DNA from: Cynocephalus volans
Lineage: Eukaryota > Chordata > Mammalia > Dermoptera > Cynocephalidae
Reading direction: 5' to 3'
NCBI RefSeq assembly: GCF_027409185.1
Contig: NC_084462.1
Span: 82,322,179-82,386,178 of the forward strand
Length of the DNA: 64,000 bases
The notes beneath the pieces were generated by a model, which worked only from the letters and a program-made list of their open reading frames with translations, was not told where the DNA came from and searched no databases. Both the position numbers and the translations under genes were made by a program. This document shows positions 24,600 through 36,450 of this stretch, piece after piece. Position 1 is the stretch's first letter, and the number at the start of each line of letters is the position of its first letter.

Positions 24600-25460
24600 T
24601 TCTGGTATCAAATCCAATACTCCCTTGAGAATTTCTTGTTAGATTGGTCATGTGGTAGTGAACTCCCGCAGTTTTTATTTGTCTGAGAAATATACTATTT
24701 GACCTTTGTTTTGGAAGGATAGCCTTGCTGGGTAAAGTATCCTTGACTGGAATTTTTTCTTCTTTTGTATTTTGAATATATCATCCCATTCTTTTCTGGC
24801 TTTTAGGGTTTCTGATGGAAAGTCTGATTGGGGCTCCCTTATAGGTGACTTGCCACTCTGTCTTGCAGCTTTTAAGATTCTCTCTTTGTCTTTGAGTTTT
24901 GTGAGTTTGACTATAACATGTCTTGGAGAGGACCTTTTTTGGTTGAATATGTTAGGGGATCTTTGGGCCTCCTGAATCTGAAGATCTGTGACTTTCCCTA
25001 TACCTGGGAAGTTTTCTGCTATTATTTCATTGAATATGTTTTCAATGCCATTTTGTTTTTCCTCCCCTTCTGGAATACCCATGATTCAGATATTTGAATG
25101 CTTAAGGTTGCCTGTTATCTCTCTTAGATTTTCTTCAATTTTTAAAATTCTTTTATTCTTTTTTTGGTCTTCAAACAGCCTCTCTTCAAGGCCTGAAATT
25201 CTTCTTCTTGTTCTAGCCTGCTGGTTAGACTCTCTGTTGTGTTTTTTATTTTGTTGAATGAATCCTTCAGCTCTACAAGTTCTGTTACATTCTTTTTCAG
25301 GGCATTGATTTCTTTGTACATTTCCTCTTTCAGGTCCTGTATATTTTTTCTCATTTCATTGTGTTGCCTGAGTTGTCTTGTATGTCGTTTAGTTTCCTTA
25401 GAATTGTTGCTTGAGATTCCTTGTCAGTCATTTCAAGGACTTCCTTTTCTATAGGATCTA
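24600..25460 (-). pseudogene. L1 ORF1 remnant
   Basis: Minus-strand frames read as the L1 RNA-binding protein. A coiled-coil segment (DLKEEMYKEINALKKNVTEL) is followed by an RRM-like and C-terminal part (NIFNEIIAENFPGIGKVTDL, then HVIVKLTKLKDKERIL). The frames at 25142-25354 and 24675-25082 are different, so at least one frameshift breaks the gene. In an intact element this trimeric protein coats L1 RNA. Confidence 0.85.
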
Positions 25461-25549
25461 GAGCTTGAAAGTTATATTATTTTCCTTTGGTGGTGATGTA
25501 CTTTCTTGATATTTCATATTTCTGGTATCTTTCCTTTGGTGTTTAGTCA

Positions 25550-25985
25550 TTGTGGCAAGGGGTATCATGGTCCACTCATTCCACCCTTGATCCAGACTGG
25601 ATCAAGTCTGGCCTGGATCCTGAAGGGTCTGTCAATTCTGAGCAGCAGGGACTAGCCTGGGCTGGGGGTCCCATGGTGCCTGCCTGTTCTGGCATGGCTG
25701 GCTCAGGGCGTGTGAGCCTGGCAGCTCCGGGGCCTCCCTGGGTGACAGGGACTGGCCTGGGAGTCCTGTGGCTCCTGCCTGTTCCGGCATGGCTGACTTG
25801 TGGCTTGTGGGCCCGGCAGCTCTTGAGCCTCTCTAGTCGGACGGGACTGACCTGGGCTGGAGGTCCCATGGCTCCTGCCTGTTCCAGTGTGGCTCTCGGG
25901 CCTCCTGTTGCTTTTTAATACTTGCAAATTGGTTGATTTGTGGGAGAGAGTGATGCTAGGAACTGTCTACTCTGCTGTCTTGACC
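25550..25985 (-). repeat. L1 5' leader with about 100-bp tandem monomers
   Basis: On plus, GGGACT(A/G)(G/A)CCTGGG-type units start at 25648, 25748 and 25843, each followed by a tcc(c)-tg-ctcctgcctgttc block. Spacing is 100 and 95 bases. They lie between ORF1 and the L1 5' end, the place of the L1 promoter. Confidence 0.75.
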
Positions 25986-26267
25986 AGAAGCCCAAACATT
26001 CACTATTTTAAAATGTTCGATTCATTTTCATTTTGTACATTTCACAGTGTTGTGCAATCATCAACACTATTCCAGAATATTTTCAGCTCCTTAAAAGGAA
26101 ACCTGTTAGCCATTCTCCCTCCTCAACACCCCCAACTCCTGGCAACCACTAATCTGCCATCTTTATGGATTTGCCTATTATGGATATTTGATATGTATGG
26201 AATCATGCAATATATGACCAACTTTTCACTTAGCCTAAGGTTTCGTGTTGTAGCATGTTTTATCAAT

Positions 26268-26398
26268 TTTTTTTTTTTTTTTTTTTTTAAAGATGACTGC
26301 TAAGGGGATCTTAACCCTTGTCTTGGTGTTGTCAGCACCATGCTCTCCCAAGTGAGCTAACTGGCCATACCTGTATAGGGATTCAAACTCATGGCCTT
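26268..26398 (-). mobile_element. tRNA-derived SINE
   Basis: T run, then complement of a second unit (gatgactgctaaggggatct), then ggtgttgtcagcaccatgct and agctaactggccatac. Short repeats around tatcaatttt/tgtcaatttt flank it. The head is shortened relative to 38184-38360. Confidence 0.8.
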
Positions 26399-28039
26399 GT
26401 CAATTTTTTTTTATTGTTGAATAATGTTATGTTGTATGGCTATACCACATTTTGTTTATCCATTCATCAGTTGAAAGTCTGGGTTGTTTTCACTTTTTTG
26501 GCTATTATGAATAATGCTATGGAACTTATTTTTGAGGGGAGGATATGTTCAGTTTTGGAAATAGACTGAATTTGAGCTGAGTTTACATTTCTAGATAACA
26601 GTGTTTAGTAGTAAAAGAGGGAGAACTAGTTAACTTAGTTGAGATGTCAGGTTAGAGGTTAATATTTGATGATTGTATAGGCTGCTACTAAGAACTGATA
26701 GCTGAGACTATGGAATTTATTAGATCTGTCTTTTAGGGAATAGTTTGTGTAGGACTGAGGTCTAAACTTTATGGAAAACCTGTTTTTACATTATTTAAGG
26801 AGGAAGAGACATGGAGAATATATAGAGTTAAGAAGGAGCAGGTGAGTAGAGAACCAAACTATTGGCATACAGAAAATTACTGAGAAGGCTATTTCAAGAA
26901 TTGGGGTTAAAATAGCTGTAAGATAAGCAATAAAAATGAAAAAGAAGAAATGGTAATTTGATTTGGCTATTGGGAAAGATTTTGAGATCTTCAGATGGAT
27001 ACTTTTAGCAGAGTACTATGCAGTAGATAGTGCTGTAGCTTCCCTGCTGTGCTCAGCTCAGTTTTGACTGACAAGTGGGTAGCAATAACTAGAGCAAATG
27101 GTTTGCAGCCTGGATCAGGTTTGCAGGGGTTTTAGTTGGATGACAAGGAGGTGATGCAAAGAGAAATCCATATCTTGTTGTGAAGAGGAATGGTTCCTTT
27201 TATGTAGATGCTTTTAATGATTCTGTGCTGATATAGATTAATTTGTGGATTTGAGTGGTCTGCTGAAGCATAGCCTTTCTACTTACTAATATTACATTTA
27301 AAATTTTTGTGTTAAAAATGTTAAAGTTTTAAAAAGTTGATTTTAAAAAGTTGATTTATTACTTTTTCCCCCCTTTTTCTCCTTTTCTCTCTGATTTAAT
27401 ATTATATGATTATTTGAGATGTTTGATCTGAATCAGTGTCTGTGAAGTAGGTTTGGATATCATTGGGGGTTATGACTTAAACCATGTAGCAGCTTTATTA
27501 AAATTAATTTTATATTGTTTATTTAAAATTATCAACTATTACTTTTTCCAAGAATTTATTTATTTTGAATAAACTCAATAATTTCATCCTTAGTATTGAG
27601 CTTCTACTCAACTAACATATATTACATTGCACTTGAAAGTTTCTAGAAAATATTTGGATATGGGAGGTTGATTACCAAAATATTTTTATTCCTAATTCCA
27701 AATTGAAGTTTTGTAATTCAACATTTCCAATTAGAACAATTTTTTAGCTGAAATAATAAAAAAGAAAAAAATTTCCCTTATCTTTCAATCTAGGCAGAAA
27801 TGTATATACCTCTACCAGATGAATATGTAGTATCAGGGTTGGAAGAGTCCATGATGGGATCTTGATAATGACCATTTTCAATCAGTGCTTGAATTTCTCA
27901 TTTTTCTTTGGTGATCTATCTCGCCTAGAGTTCATCTCATTTTCTAATATTTTAACTGCTAATTGTTTTGTTCCTATGTGGAGATGAAATCTGCCTCCCT
28001 GTAATTTTGGTCATTTGTTCCTGTTGGAGGCAAATAGTG

Positions 28040-28172
28040 TTGTGTCTGAAATCTCTGGCCTTTGAAGTGCCTGGGTTTGAATCCTTGTTCCAGCACTTGT
28101 ATTACTTTGGGCAAGGTACTTACCCTCTATAACTCAATTTCCACAGCTGTGAACTAGGGATGATAATAATGT
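28040..28172 (+). repeat. MIR, 5' half
   Basis: It has the sense MIR order: cctgggtttgaatccttgtt, ccagcacttgtattactttg, ggcaaggtacttaccctcta, then cagctgtgaactagggatga. It is broken at gataataatgt and resumes at about 29449. Confidence 0.8.
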
Positions 28173-28510
28173 TTGGGTTATAATCCTGAATGCTGAAATT
28201 CTAAAAGATCATAATCTCAAAAATAATTCTGGAAAAAATAATTTTAAAAAAGTTTAAAAGACATTTATTTAACTTTAAAAGAGGATTTATTCAAGAAACA
28301 TATAAAAAACAGAACAGAACACTTCATAGTCCACTTTACACAGTAAAATAGGTAAGAATAACATTTTTTGTAAGCATAAACACTCAAATAGATATACTAA
28401 CAACAGCTGCATGGGTATAATAGTCATGAGCAGATGAATGGTATTAATAAACAGGTCAAAAAGCAAAATTTATAAAAACATTATAATTGGTAATTGTGTA
28501 CACCCAGTTT

Positions 28511-28540
28511 TTTTTTGGCATCTGGCCTATATGGGGATTG
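28511..28540 (-). mobile_element. Minimal 30-base SINE insertion
   Basis: The text ttttttggcatctggcctatatgg matches the 3' tail end of a tRNA-Ile-type SINE. The 10-bp CACCCAGTTT at 28501-28510 and 28541-28550 flanks it exactly. Confidence 0.7.
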
Positions 28541-29186
28541 CACCCAGTTTATAACTGTGGTTATCTATAATACTGTGATCAACAACCTTAGTCTTTTGAC
28601 AAGATTTGTCAAAAACCGTGATGGGTCTTCACTACATATGCAGTTGCCCGAAGAACCGATATCTTGAGAAATTTTCCTTCACAGATGCAGAAGTACAAAA
28701 AGGATACTTTTCATTTGTTGAAGAAGTTTCAACACTTTTACTACATGCACAGTGGTTAAACACAAAGTCAGTGTAGTGATAATGCACTTTTGTGGAATCA
28801 AATTTGCAAAAAATGCATAAAATGAATTAGAACTCAAAGTCTTTGCATAATTTATACCTTCAGTATTGGAAATTATAAAAAGGTGAAATACATAGTAAGT
28901 TATGAAGGATTATGCTGACAATTTAAAATAGTGGGAAAAAACCTAAAAGAGAAAAGAAAAGAAAAGAAAACCCCAAACAAACAAAAAACTAAAAAGAAAA
29001 CTCAACATATGAAAAAGTGTATTACAGGGATAGATTACGAGTGATTGCTTGGAGGTAGTCCATGATCATTAACTATGTTCTGAAGTCTTACATGATTAAT
29101 GCCTGCTTTTTTTTCTTTTAGGGCATAGCTCTTGGAGATTACTTTCTTGTTCATTTTCCATGTGGCACTGCTCTTTTTGAAATTCT

Positions 29187-29276
29187 TTTTTGGCAACTGG
29201 CCGGTTTGGGGATCTCATTCTGTGACCTTGTAATTACAAGGCTGTGGTCTAACCAACTGAGCTAACCAGTTAGCCC
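29187..29276 (-). mobile_element. tRNA-Ile-type one-unit SINE
   Basis: The minus strand reads gggctaactggttagctcag (A-box region) then ttggttagaccacagccttg. CTCTTTTTGAAATTCT at 29171-29186 and 29277-29292 is a perfect 16-bp target duplication. Confidence 0.92.
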
Positions 29277-29448
29277 CTCTTTTTGAAATTCTGTGATTTG
29301 ATATACATTGATATGAGCTTTAAGGATTTCAGCATTTGGGATTTTAATCCTTTGGGATTGTGATTTTTGGGATTTTAGACTTTAGGGATTTTGAACTTTT
29401 GGAATTATGGCATTCAGGATTATGTCTTTTGAGATTATGATTGGTACC

Positions 29449-29520
29449 GAATAGTGTCTATCTCATAGGATTTTTTGAGAATTGGATGAAATAATGTATG
29501 CATTTAATTAATGTAAGATG
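29449..29520 (+). repeat. MIR, 3' half
   Basis: atagtgtctatctcatagga, then gagaattggatgaaataatg is the normal continuation of the MIR begun at 28040. Confidence 0.75.
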
Positions 29521-30399
29521 GCAGTGAAATATTTGTATAATAATTATAATAATTATAATTATAATTTATAATGATAATTTATAGTAGAATATAATGATGT
29601 CGTTGTGTTGAAGCTCAACACTAGGAATGAAATTTTCTAGTTACTCAAAACAAATAAATATTATTGTTACCACTTGAGCCACAAAGAACAAGTTACCTTC
29701 TTTCCTTTTTTCTCATGAAAAACCAAAATACCTATAGACAGCTTTCGCTTCTACCACCTCAGCCCCATAGTCTCATGTTTCCTAGATTAAATATCTTTAA
29801 TCTTTTCAGGTTGACCTAGAGAAAGCTCTAGTTCTAAATTTTTTGTAGTGGACAGCTGTTGTTTTTGCCACCCAACTTCCATTTACCCTTACCTTGGTAA
29901 CTGAAGGCTTGATTTTCCTTTGGCGAACCATCCCTTCCTTCAAAGCCTTTTATCTTGAGCTTTTTGTTGTTGTTGAGACTCTGTCTCAGGCACCAGGGGG
30001 AGCATGTGATCTAGGCATAAACCTATCACAATCCCTGTGCAGTGGTGGTGGGATTAGAGAAGGGCATATGATTTTAGCCAAGCAGTCCACTTGTCATTGT
30101 CCTGGACTTGAATCTTGAAAGTTTTTAGATTGGAGCTGTTACAGTCATTCTCAATGAAGACCCTTTCTGAGGGTGGAATCAGTGTAGAGAAAGTGAAGCC
30201 CAGGAATGGAGAGAGAAAAGCCAGATTCACATGATGTTTGAATTATGCCTATAGCTATTTTTATAAATAAGCTAATAAATTCCCTTTTGCATAAGTCAGT
30301 TTGAGTTGGGTTTTCTGTTGAAAAGAGTTGTGGCCAATACAAAGTATTCCAAGTGGTTATTTTTTAGGATGGAATAGGGTAAAACTGCCATCTCTTTGA

Positions 30400-31165
30400 T
30401 TTTAGACTCAAATTCTGTTTTGACACTATCACAAGTCTGATGTCAGTTTCTGCTTAAAATCCCTCAGTGGCTTTTCATTGCTCTTAGGATAAGGGCAGAA
30501 TTTCTTAACATGGTTTGCAAAGTGCTTCATTGTTTGACTCCTGTCTGTCTGTTGCCCTATCTCCTCCCATGTAACTCCTTGCTTTTTTTCAGTCACAGTG
30601 GTTTCTTTTAATTTCTCATATTTGCTGTGCCCTCTCCTGCCGTAGATCTTTTGTAAATTGCCGTTCCTTTTGCACCAAATGCTCCCTTCTTTCTCCTGTT
30701 GGCCTAGTTAACTCCAGCCCTTTCTTCACATAACAACTTAATCGTCACTTTTTTTTTAGGGAAGCCAGAGCCAGTTTTTTTTTCTTTTTCTTTTTTGTGA
30801 CCAGTAAGGGGATCGCAGCCCTTGGCTTGGTGTTGCCTGCACCGCGCTCAGCTAGTGAGCGCACCGGCCATCCCTATATAGGATCCGAACCCACGGTGGG
30901 AGCGCTGCTGCGCTCCCAGCGCCACACTCTCCTGAGTGAGCCACTGGGGTTGGCCCCCAGAGCCAGTTTTGATGCTAACTGTAATTTCAGGTTCTAGGTT
31001 CAAAGCCTTCATAGCACTTATCATTGTCATTTTACATCTCTTTGTGTGAACGTCTGTCCCTATCTCTAGAAAGCTTCATGAGTGTAATACCTGTATCTTA
31101 ATTTTTGTTCATTATTGTATTCCCACCTGGCACACAGTACATGCTTAATAAATAAATGAATAAAA
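30400..31165 (+). repeat. L2 3' region with a SINE inserted
   Basis: Sense L2-like text: aaaatccctcagtggctttt, ataagggcagaatttcttaa, aactccttgctttttttcag, and the usual end cacctggcacacagtacatg followed by aataaatgaat. The SINE at 30779-30956 splits it. Confidence 0.75.
30779..30956 (-). mobile_element. tRNA-derived SINE with GC-rich arm and complete second unit
   Basis: The minus strand begins gggccaaccccagtggctca, has the GC-rich arm (gggagcgcagcagcgctccc) and GGTTCGGATCC, then a full second unit ending ttactggtcac. CCAGAGCCAGTTTT at 30765-30778 and 30957-30970 is the target duplication. Confidence 0.92.
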
Positions 31166-32254
31166 CTTTTTAAATGAGTGAATAAAACCTTCTGACTCCT
31201 GGATCTTCTGGTAACCAATACTGGTAAGCAGTACAATATTCAGTGTATATTTTTGTAAATTCTGTTCTTGGGGCAAATACAGACCTTATTTTACCGTTCT
31301 CATGTTGTGATCTTTTAAAGCTTCATTTTGTTATCTGACATGTACTAAACTATCTATTCATCTATAAATTTAATCTGCACAAAGTATGGCCTTTATTCAA
31401 ATCATTGCTATAAATATTACCCCTTAAGTCATACGTGGCATTGTAATGCTCTTCTTTATCCCTTAACCAAAACCTATCTGTATCATCAATCACTGTTGTT
31501 CATTGTATTACATACCAAACTCTATGGTGATGTGGGGTTGGGGAGGGAAGGTAATAATGATTTTTACTTTTTACTACACACACTTTTGTATGTTTGAATT
31601 ATTTTCAATAACCCTTTTTTTTTTTTTAAAGCACCAATGAAAAGAAAACATTTTGCCTTTAAGGATTAATGTATGTTTCTTCCATGGTAGGCCATTCCCT
31701 AATCCCCCAGTTAGATGTGATTGCTTTTTTCAAATTCCTAACCTAGATATTTGTAGACTCTTATGAGAATTTCATGCACTATTTTATGCACAAAATTTTG
31801 CAATTTTTTAGTTTCTATGGTTCCCCCCAAATCTTACCTTATCAAGAACTTCTGCTGTACCACTTTTAATTTTTTTTATTACTGCAACCACAACCTGTTT
31901 TATAAGGTATTTATCATAATCCCCCTAATAGGTAACTTCTTGAGGTAGGGTCTTTTTTCATGTCCTTCACAGTGTTGAGATTTGTGCCTGCCTTTAGATA
32001 GAAAATGATTAGCTGTGTTATTTTTTAAATTCTTAATTGATTGTTTATATTAAATTATTGTCCTCAGAATTTCCTAATTGAGCTCACTAACTTGGAGAAT
32101 TGTTTTGGCTTTAAGGAATCCATCTGGATTTCTCCTGATTTCAGAGAATTAAAGTGTTAATTCTTTGATAACTTACCTTCAGAGAGTGAAGTTTTTTTCT
32201 TTAAATTAGGAGGTGGTCAGGGGAAGCTGGCCTAGTTGCTCTAGCCTTATTCTT

Positions 32255-32565
32255 TTTTTTTTTTTTTTTATTGCTTATAAGGACTTTATTAAATTCTTGA
32301 TATGGGCCACTTTGTTACCATTATTTGGGTGGATGGAAATTGTTTCGTTGTTTTGGTTTTTTTTTTTTAAATTAAATTAAATTAATTTATTTAAAATTTT
32401 ATTATGTTGATATACATTGTGGCTGATTATTGTTCCCCATCACCTAAACCTCCCTCCCTCCTCCTTTCCCCCCTCCCCCCCAGCAATGTCCTTTCTGTTT
32501 GCTTGTCGTATCAACTTCAAGTAATTGTGGTTGTTATATCTTCTTCCCCCCCCATCCGGTTTTTT

Positions 32566-32614
<49 letters not shown>

Positions 32615-34185
32615 TTATATATTAATTTTTAGCTCCCACCAATAAGTGAGAACATGTGGTATTTCTCTTTCTGTGCCTGACTTGTTTCACTTAATATAAT
32701 TCTCTCCAGGTCCATCCATGTTGTTGCAAATGGCAGTATTTCATTCGTTTTTATAGCTGAGTAGTATTCCATTGTGTAGATGTACCACATTTTCCGTATC
32801 CACTCATCTGATGATGGACATTTGGGCTGGTTCCAACTCTTGGCTATTGTAAAGAGTGCTGTGATGAACATTGGGGAACAGGTATACCTTCGACTTGATG
32901 ATTTCCATTCCTCTGGGTATATTCCCAACAGTGGGATAGCTGGGTCATATGGTAGATCTATCTGCAATTGTTTGAGGAACCTCCATACCATTTTCCATAG
33001 AGCCTGCACCATTTTGCAGTCCCACCAACAATGTATGAGAGTTCCTTTTTCTCCGCAACCTCGCCAGCATTTATCGTTCAGAGTCTTGGATTTTAGCCAT
33101 CCTAACTGGGGTTAGATGGTATCTCAGTGTGGTTTTGATTTGCATGTCCCAGATGCTGAGTGATGTTGAGCATTTTTTCATATGTCTGTTGGCCATTTGT
33201 ATATCTTCCTTAGAGAAATGCCTACTTAGCTCTTTTGCCCATTTTTTAATTGGGTTGCTTGTTTCTTTCCTGTAAAGTTGTTTGAGTTCCTTATATATTC
33301 TGGATATTAATCCTTTGTCAGATGTATATTTTGCAAATATTTTCTCCCACTCTGTTGGTGTCTTTTAACTCTGTTAATTGTTTCTTTTGCTGTGCAGAAG
33401 CTTTTTAGTTTCATATAATCCCATTTGTTTATTTTTCCTTTGGTTGCCCATGCTTTTGGGGTCATATTCATGAAGTCTGTGTCCAGTCCTATTTCCTGAA
33501 GTGTTTCTCCTATGTTTTCTTTAAGAAGTTTTATTGTTTCAGGGTGTATATTTAAATCCTTAATCCATTTTGAGTTGATTTTAGTATACGGTTAGAGGTA
33601 TGGATCTAGTTTCATTCTCCTGCATATGGATATCCAGTTATCCCAGCACCATTTGCTGAAGAGGCAGTCCCTTCCCCAGTGAATAGGCTTGGTGCCTTTG
33701 TCAAAGATCAGATGGCAGTAAGTGTGTGGGTTGATTTCTGAATTCTCTATTCTATTCCATTGGTCAGTGTGTCTGTTTTTATGCCAGTACCATACTGTTT
33801 TGGTTATTATAGCTTTGTAGTATAGCTTAAAGTCAGGTAGTGTTATGCCTCCAGCTTTATTTTTTTTGCTCAGCATTGCTTTGGCTATGCATGGTCTTTT
33901 ATTGTTCCATATAAATGTCTGAATAGTTCTTTCCATTTCTGAGAAAAATGTCTTTGGAATTTTGATGGGGATTGCATTGAATTTGTATATCACTTTGGGT
34001 AGTATGGACATTTTCACTATGTTGATTCTTCCAATCCAAGAGCATGGGATATCTTTCCAACTTCTTGTATCCTCTCTAATTTCTCTCAGCAGTGGTTTGT
34101 AGTTCTCATTATAGAGATTTTTCACCTCCTTGGTTAACTCAATTCCTAAGTATTTTATTTTTTTGGTGGCTATTGTAAATGGGCA
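32255..34185 (-). mobile_element. 5'-truncated L1, antisense, inactivated
   Basis: The 3' end is at left with a T run. Minus-strand frames at 32629-33012 and 33592-34125 give L1 ORF2 C-terminal text ([38 protein letters not shown]). TAGCCTTATTCTT at 32242-32254 and 34186-34198 is the target duplication. ORF1 and most of ORF2 are absent, as is usual for L1 copies truncated at insertion. Confidence 0.92.
32571..32610 (+). repeat. (GT)n microsatellite in L1 3' UTR
   Basis: Uninterrupted GT repeat of 20 units. A repeat at the same place in an unrelated L1 copy lies at 52433-52478. Confidence 0.97.
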
Positions 34186-35089
34186 TAGCCTTATTCTTAA
34201 TAGCTAAAGCAGCCTCTTCAGGACCTGAATATTCCCTACTATCATCCTGATGTCCTTTGGAGGCCACTTCTTTCAAGACTGAATCCCAACCTTTCCACTT
34301 CTTGGTTTTCACTCTTAAGATTCCCAAATGTATTATTATTTTTTTAAAAATAGCATTTAATATTTTTGGTTTGTTTAAAAAATAAAAACTATGTGTGTCT
34401 ATTTTCTGCCTTTTTTAGATCCTTTCTCCTTTTCTTGGAGTGCCCATTATCAGGAGGCAGTATTTTTCTTAAAATAAAAATTAAGATCTTTCAGAAATTG
34501 GGTAAGGTTTATCTTCTAAAGCCTGTTAAGATTTTACAATCTTCCAGTATTTTGTCTGCAGTTTTTTAGCTGCTGGTGATCAGATGTTTCTAATAGTGAA
34601 GTTTGTGTGGTTGGAATGTGCCCTTTTGAGGGATAAGACTGGTTTTTAACAGTAACAGCTGGACTGATTCTGAAAAAGATATGTAGTTTTCTAATACTAA
34701 AACATTTAAAAAAATTAGTTGAGGTACAACAGGAGAAAGTTTTGATTTGAAGTTTTATCTGCTTAATGTTTGTAAGTAAAATTTTAATACATTAATATCT
34801 TTCTTGGGAAGTTTTTCAAATTTTTAATTTCTATGATCCCCTAACACCTTATCAAGAACCTCTCCTGTACTGTGCACTTTTGGTTTTTATTATTATGGCA
34901 ACCATGTCCAGTTTTATAAGATACTTATGTATTTATCATATTTCTTTAATAGATAACTACTTCTGTTAGCCTGATTTCTTGGGAAATTTGTGAGAGTAAA
35001 AAACGTTGGTAGATCAAACTTTACTGAACCAGTGACCCTGTGTCATTCAAATCATTCCACTGAAAAACTCTTGTTTTTGTTTTTGTTTC

Positions 35090-35208
35090 TTTTTTGGCAG
35101 CTGGCCAGTATGGGGATCTGAACCCATATCCAGCCAGTATGGGGATCTGAACCCATAACCTTGGTGTTATAAGGCTGTGCTCTAACCAACTGAGCTAACC
35201 AGCCATCC
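35090..35208 (-). mobile_element. tRNA-Ile-type SINE with internal duplication
   Basis: The minus strand starts near ggctggttagctcagttggt and has a cccatactggc-type arm. The stretch ccagtatggggatctgaacc occurs twice, near 35105 and 35133, so about 28 bases are duplicated in tandem. Confidence 0.85.
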
Positions 35209-35517
35209 GCCTCTACTAAAAGTATACGAGTATGAACAAAATTGTTAAATGTTAAATGTTTTTTATAGCTAGAATGTTAATCTTAAGCATGATTTATGAG
35301 TTAGCTGAGCTTTATGTGAAATACTTATTTTGGGTGTAAATTTTCATTGTTTGAAACAATTCTGTTATTTTCTTGTTTTTATTTTCCCTTTTATGTTAAG
35401 TTGATCATATCTGGTTTTGGTGTTGCCATCTTCTTGGTAAGGGATGCAACCCCCAATTAAAACATTGTTTTTATGATGGGGAAAAACACAAAGATTAACC
35501 TTACAATGTGGTTTCTT

Positions 35518-35673
35518 TTTTTTTTTTTTTTTTTTTTTTTTTTGTCGTTTTTTCGTGACCGGCACTCAGCCAGTGAGTGCACCGGTCAGTCCTATATAGG
35601 ATCCGAACCCGCGGCGGGAGCGTCGCCGCGCTCCCAGCGCAGCACTCTACCAAGTGCGCCACGGGCTCGGCCC
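35518..35673 (-). mobile_element. tRNA-derived SINE, short GC-rich form
   Basis: The minus strand begins gggccgagcccgtggcgcac, then ttggtagagtgctgcgctgg and GGTTCGGATCC, and has a shortened second unit before cgaaaaaacgac and the A tail. ACAATGTGGTTTCTT at 35503-35517 and 35674-35688 is the target duplication. Confidence 0.95.
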
Positions 35674-36324
35674 ACAATGTGGTTTCTTAGATTATTTCAT
35701 TGAATACCTTGAATTTATGGGAACTTAACCATTCACCATATTACTCATATTCACTTTTGTATTCTGTTTACCAGCTACTCATTTTTTTAAAAAAAGGGTT
35801 TTTTGATTTTTTATAGAAATTGAAATACTGGGATGCATTCAGAATGAAATAGTGTTTTTCTTAAAGGAAATGTTATAAGGTACTTTATTCAAATGTTAAT
35901 TTTTATAAGTTAGTACTTTTGAAAGAGATACTTGTTTTTTTCTTTTAGATGAGTGGTACATAATTCAACAGTGTTGATAATTTGTAGGTATGTGTGTTAT
36001 ATTTATATGAGGGTTTAAAACTTTTAGTGTATGTATATTTTAACTAGTTTAAAAATACTTTTTTAAAAAAAGATGAAAATATGGCAGGATAGACTTGACA
36101 GCCTCATTGCAGAAGGTGTATTTTATTTATAAAACTGAAATTTCGTCAGACGAAATTCTACTATAATGAAGATCTTATATAACAAAATGATTTCTAAATG
36201 CTCAGCTGATAGGATGTAAATTCTATTATGATAATAGAATTGGGTACAGTTCTTAGTGTTATTTAAAATGGGATTTAGCCCAGAGTTAAACATGGATTTA
36301 TTGATTTAAAGATTTATTGAGTGG

Positions 36325-36402
36325 TTTCTGTGTGCCAGGCACTGAGCTATGTGTTTTATATTTATTATCTTACTAATCTTTGTTATAGTCCTATGAAATA
36401 AG

Positions 36403-36450
<48 letters not shown>

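Larger units (their letters stand above)
20089..25998 (-). mobile_element. Nearly full-length L1, antisense, inactivated
   Basis: It is read on the minus strand, with its 3' end at left (T-rich 20086-20106) and its 5' end at right (complement ggcttctggtcaagacagca near 25983). TTCACTATTTTA at 20077-20088 and 25999-26010 is the target duplication. Minus-strand frames encode L1 ORF1 pieces (24675-25354) and ORF2 endonuclease/reverse transcriptase/C-terminal pieces (20399-22435). They are broken by stops and frameshifts and by two nested SINEs (21215-21380, 21741-21913). The element is dead as a protein source. Confidence 0.92.
20035..26560 (-). mobile_element. Older L1 remnant, split by the 20089-25998 L1
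   Basis: Outside the young-looking L1, the left flank (gtaaattgaggtaagattca) and right flank (26011-26560: tttcacagtgttgtgcaatc, ccattcatcagttgaaagtc) read as two parts of one antisense old L1 3' region. The younger L1 sits in it. A SINE at 26268-26398 is also inserted. Confidence 0.55.
28173..29448. mobile_element. DNA-transposon-like element with imperfect inverted ends, inside MIR
   Basis: The left end reads gggttataatcctgaatgct. The right end holds its complement in the form gcattcaggattatgtctt. Copies of gggattttgg-type text repeat near the right end. The flanks ATAATGT and ATAGTGT are likely a diverged target duplication of 7-9 bases. It carries no protein frame, so it would be a non-autonomous element. 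The family is not certain. Two SINE pieces (28511-28540, 29187-29276) sit in it. Confidence 0.6.

Noticed and set aside
25550..25927. Overlapping frames on both strands rich in Gly, Pro and Ser
   Set aside because: They come from the GC-rich L1 monomers and have no independent support.
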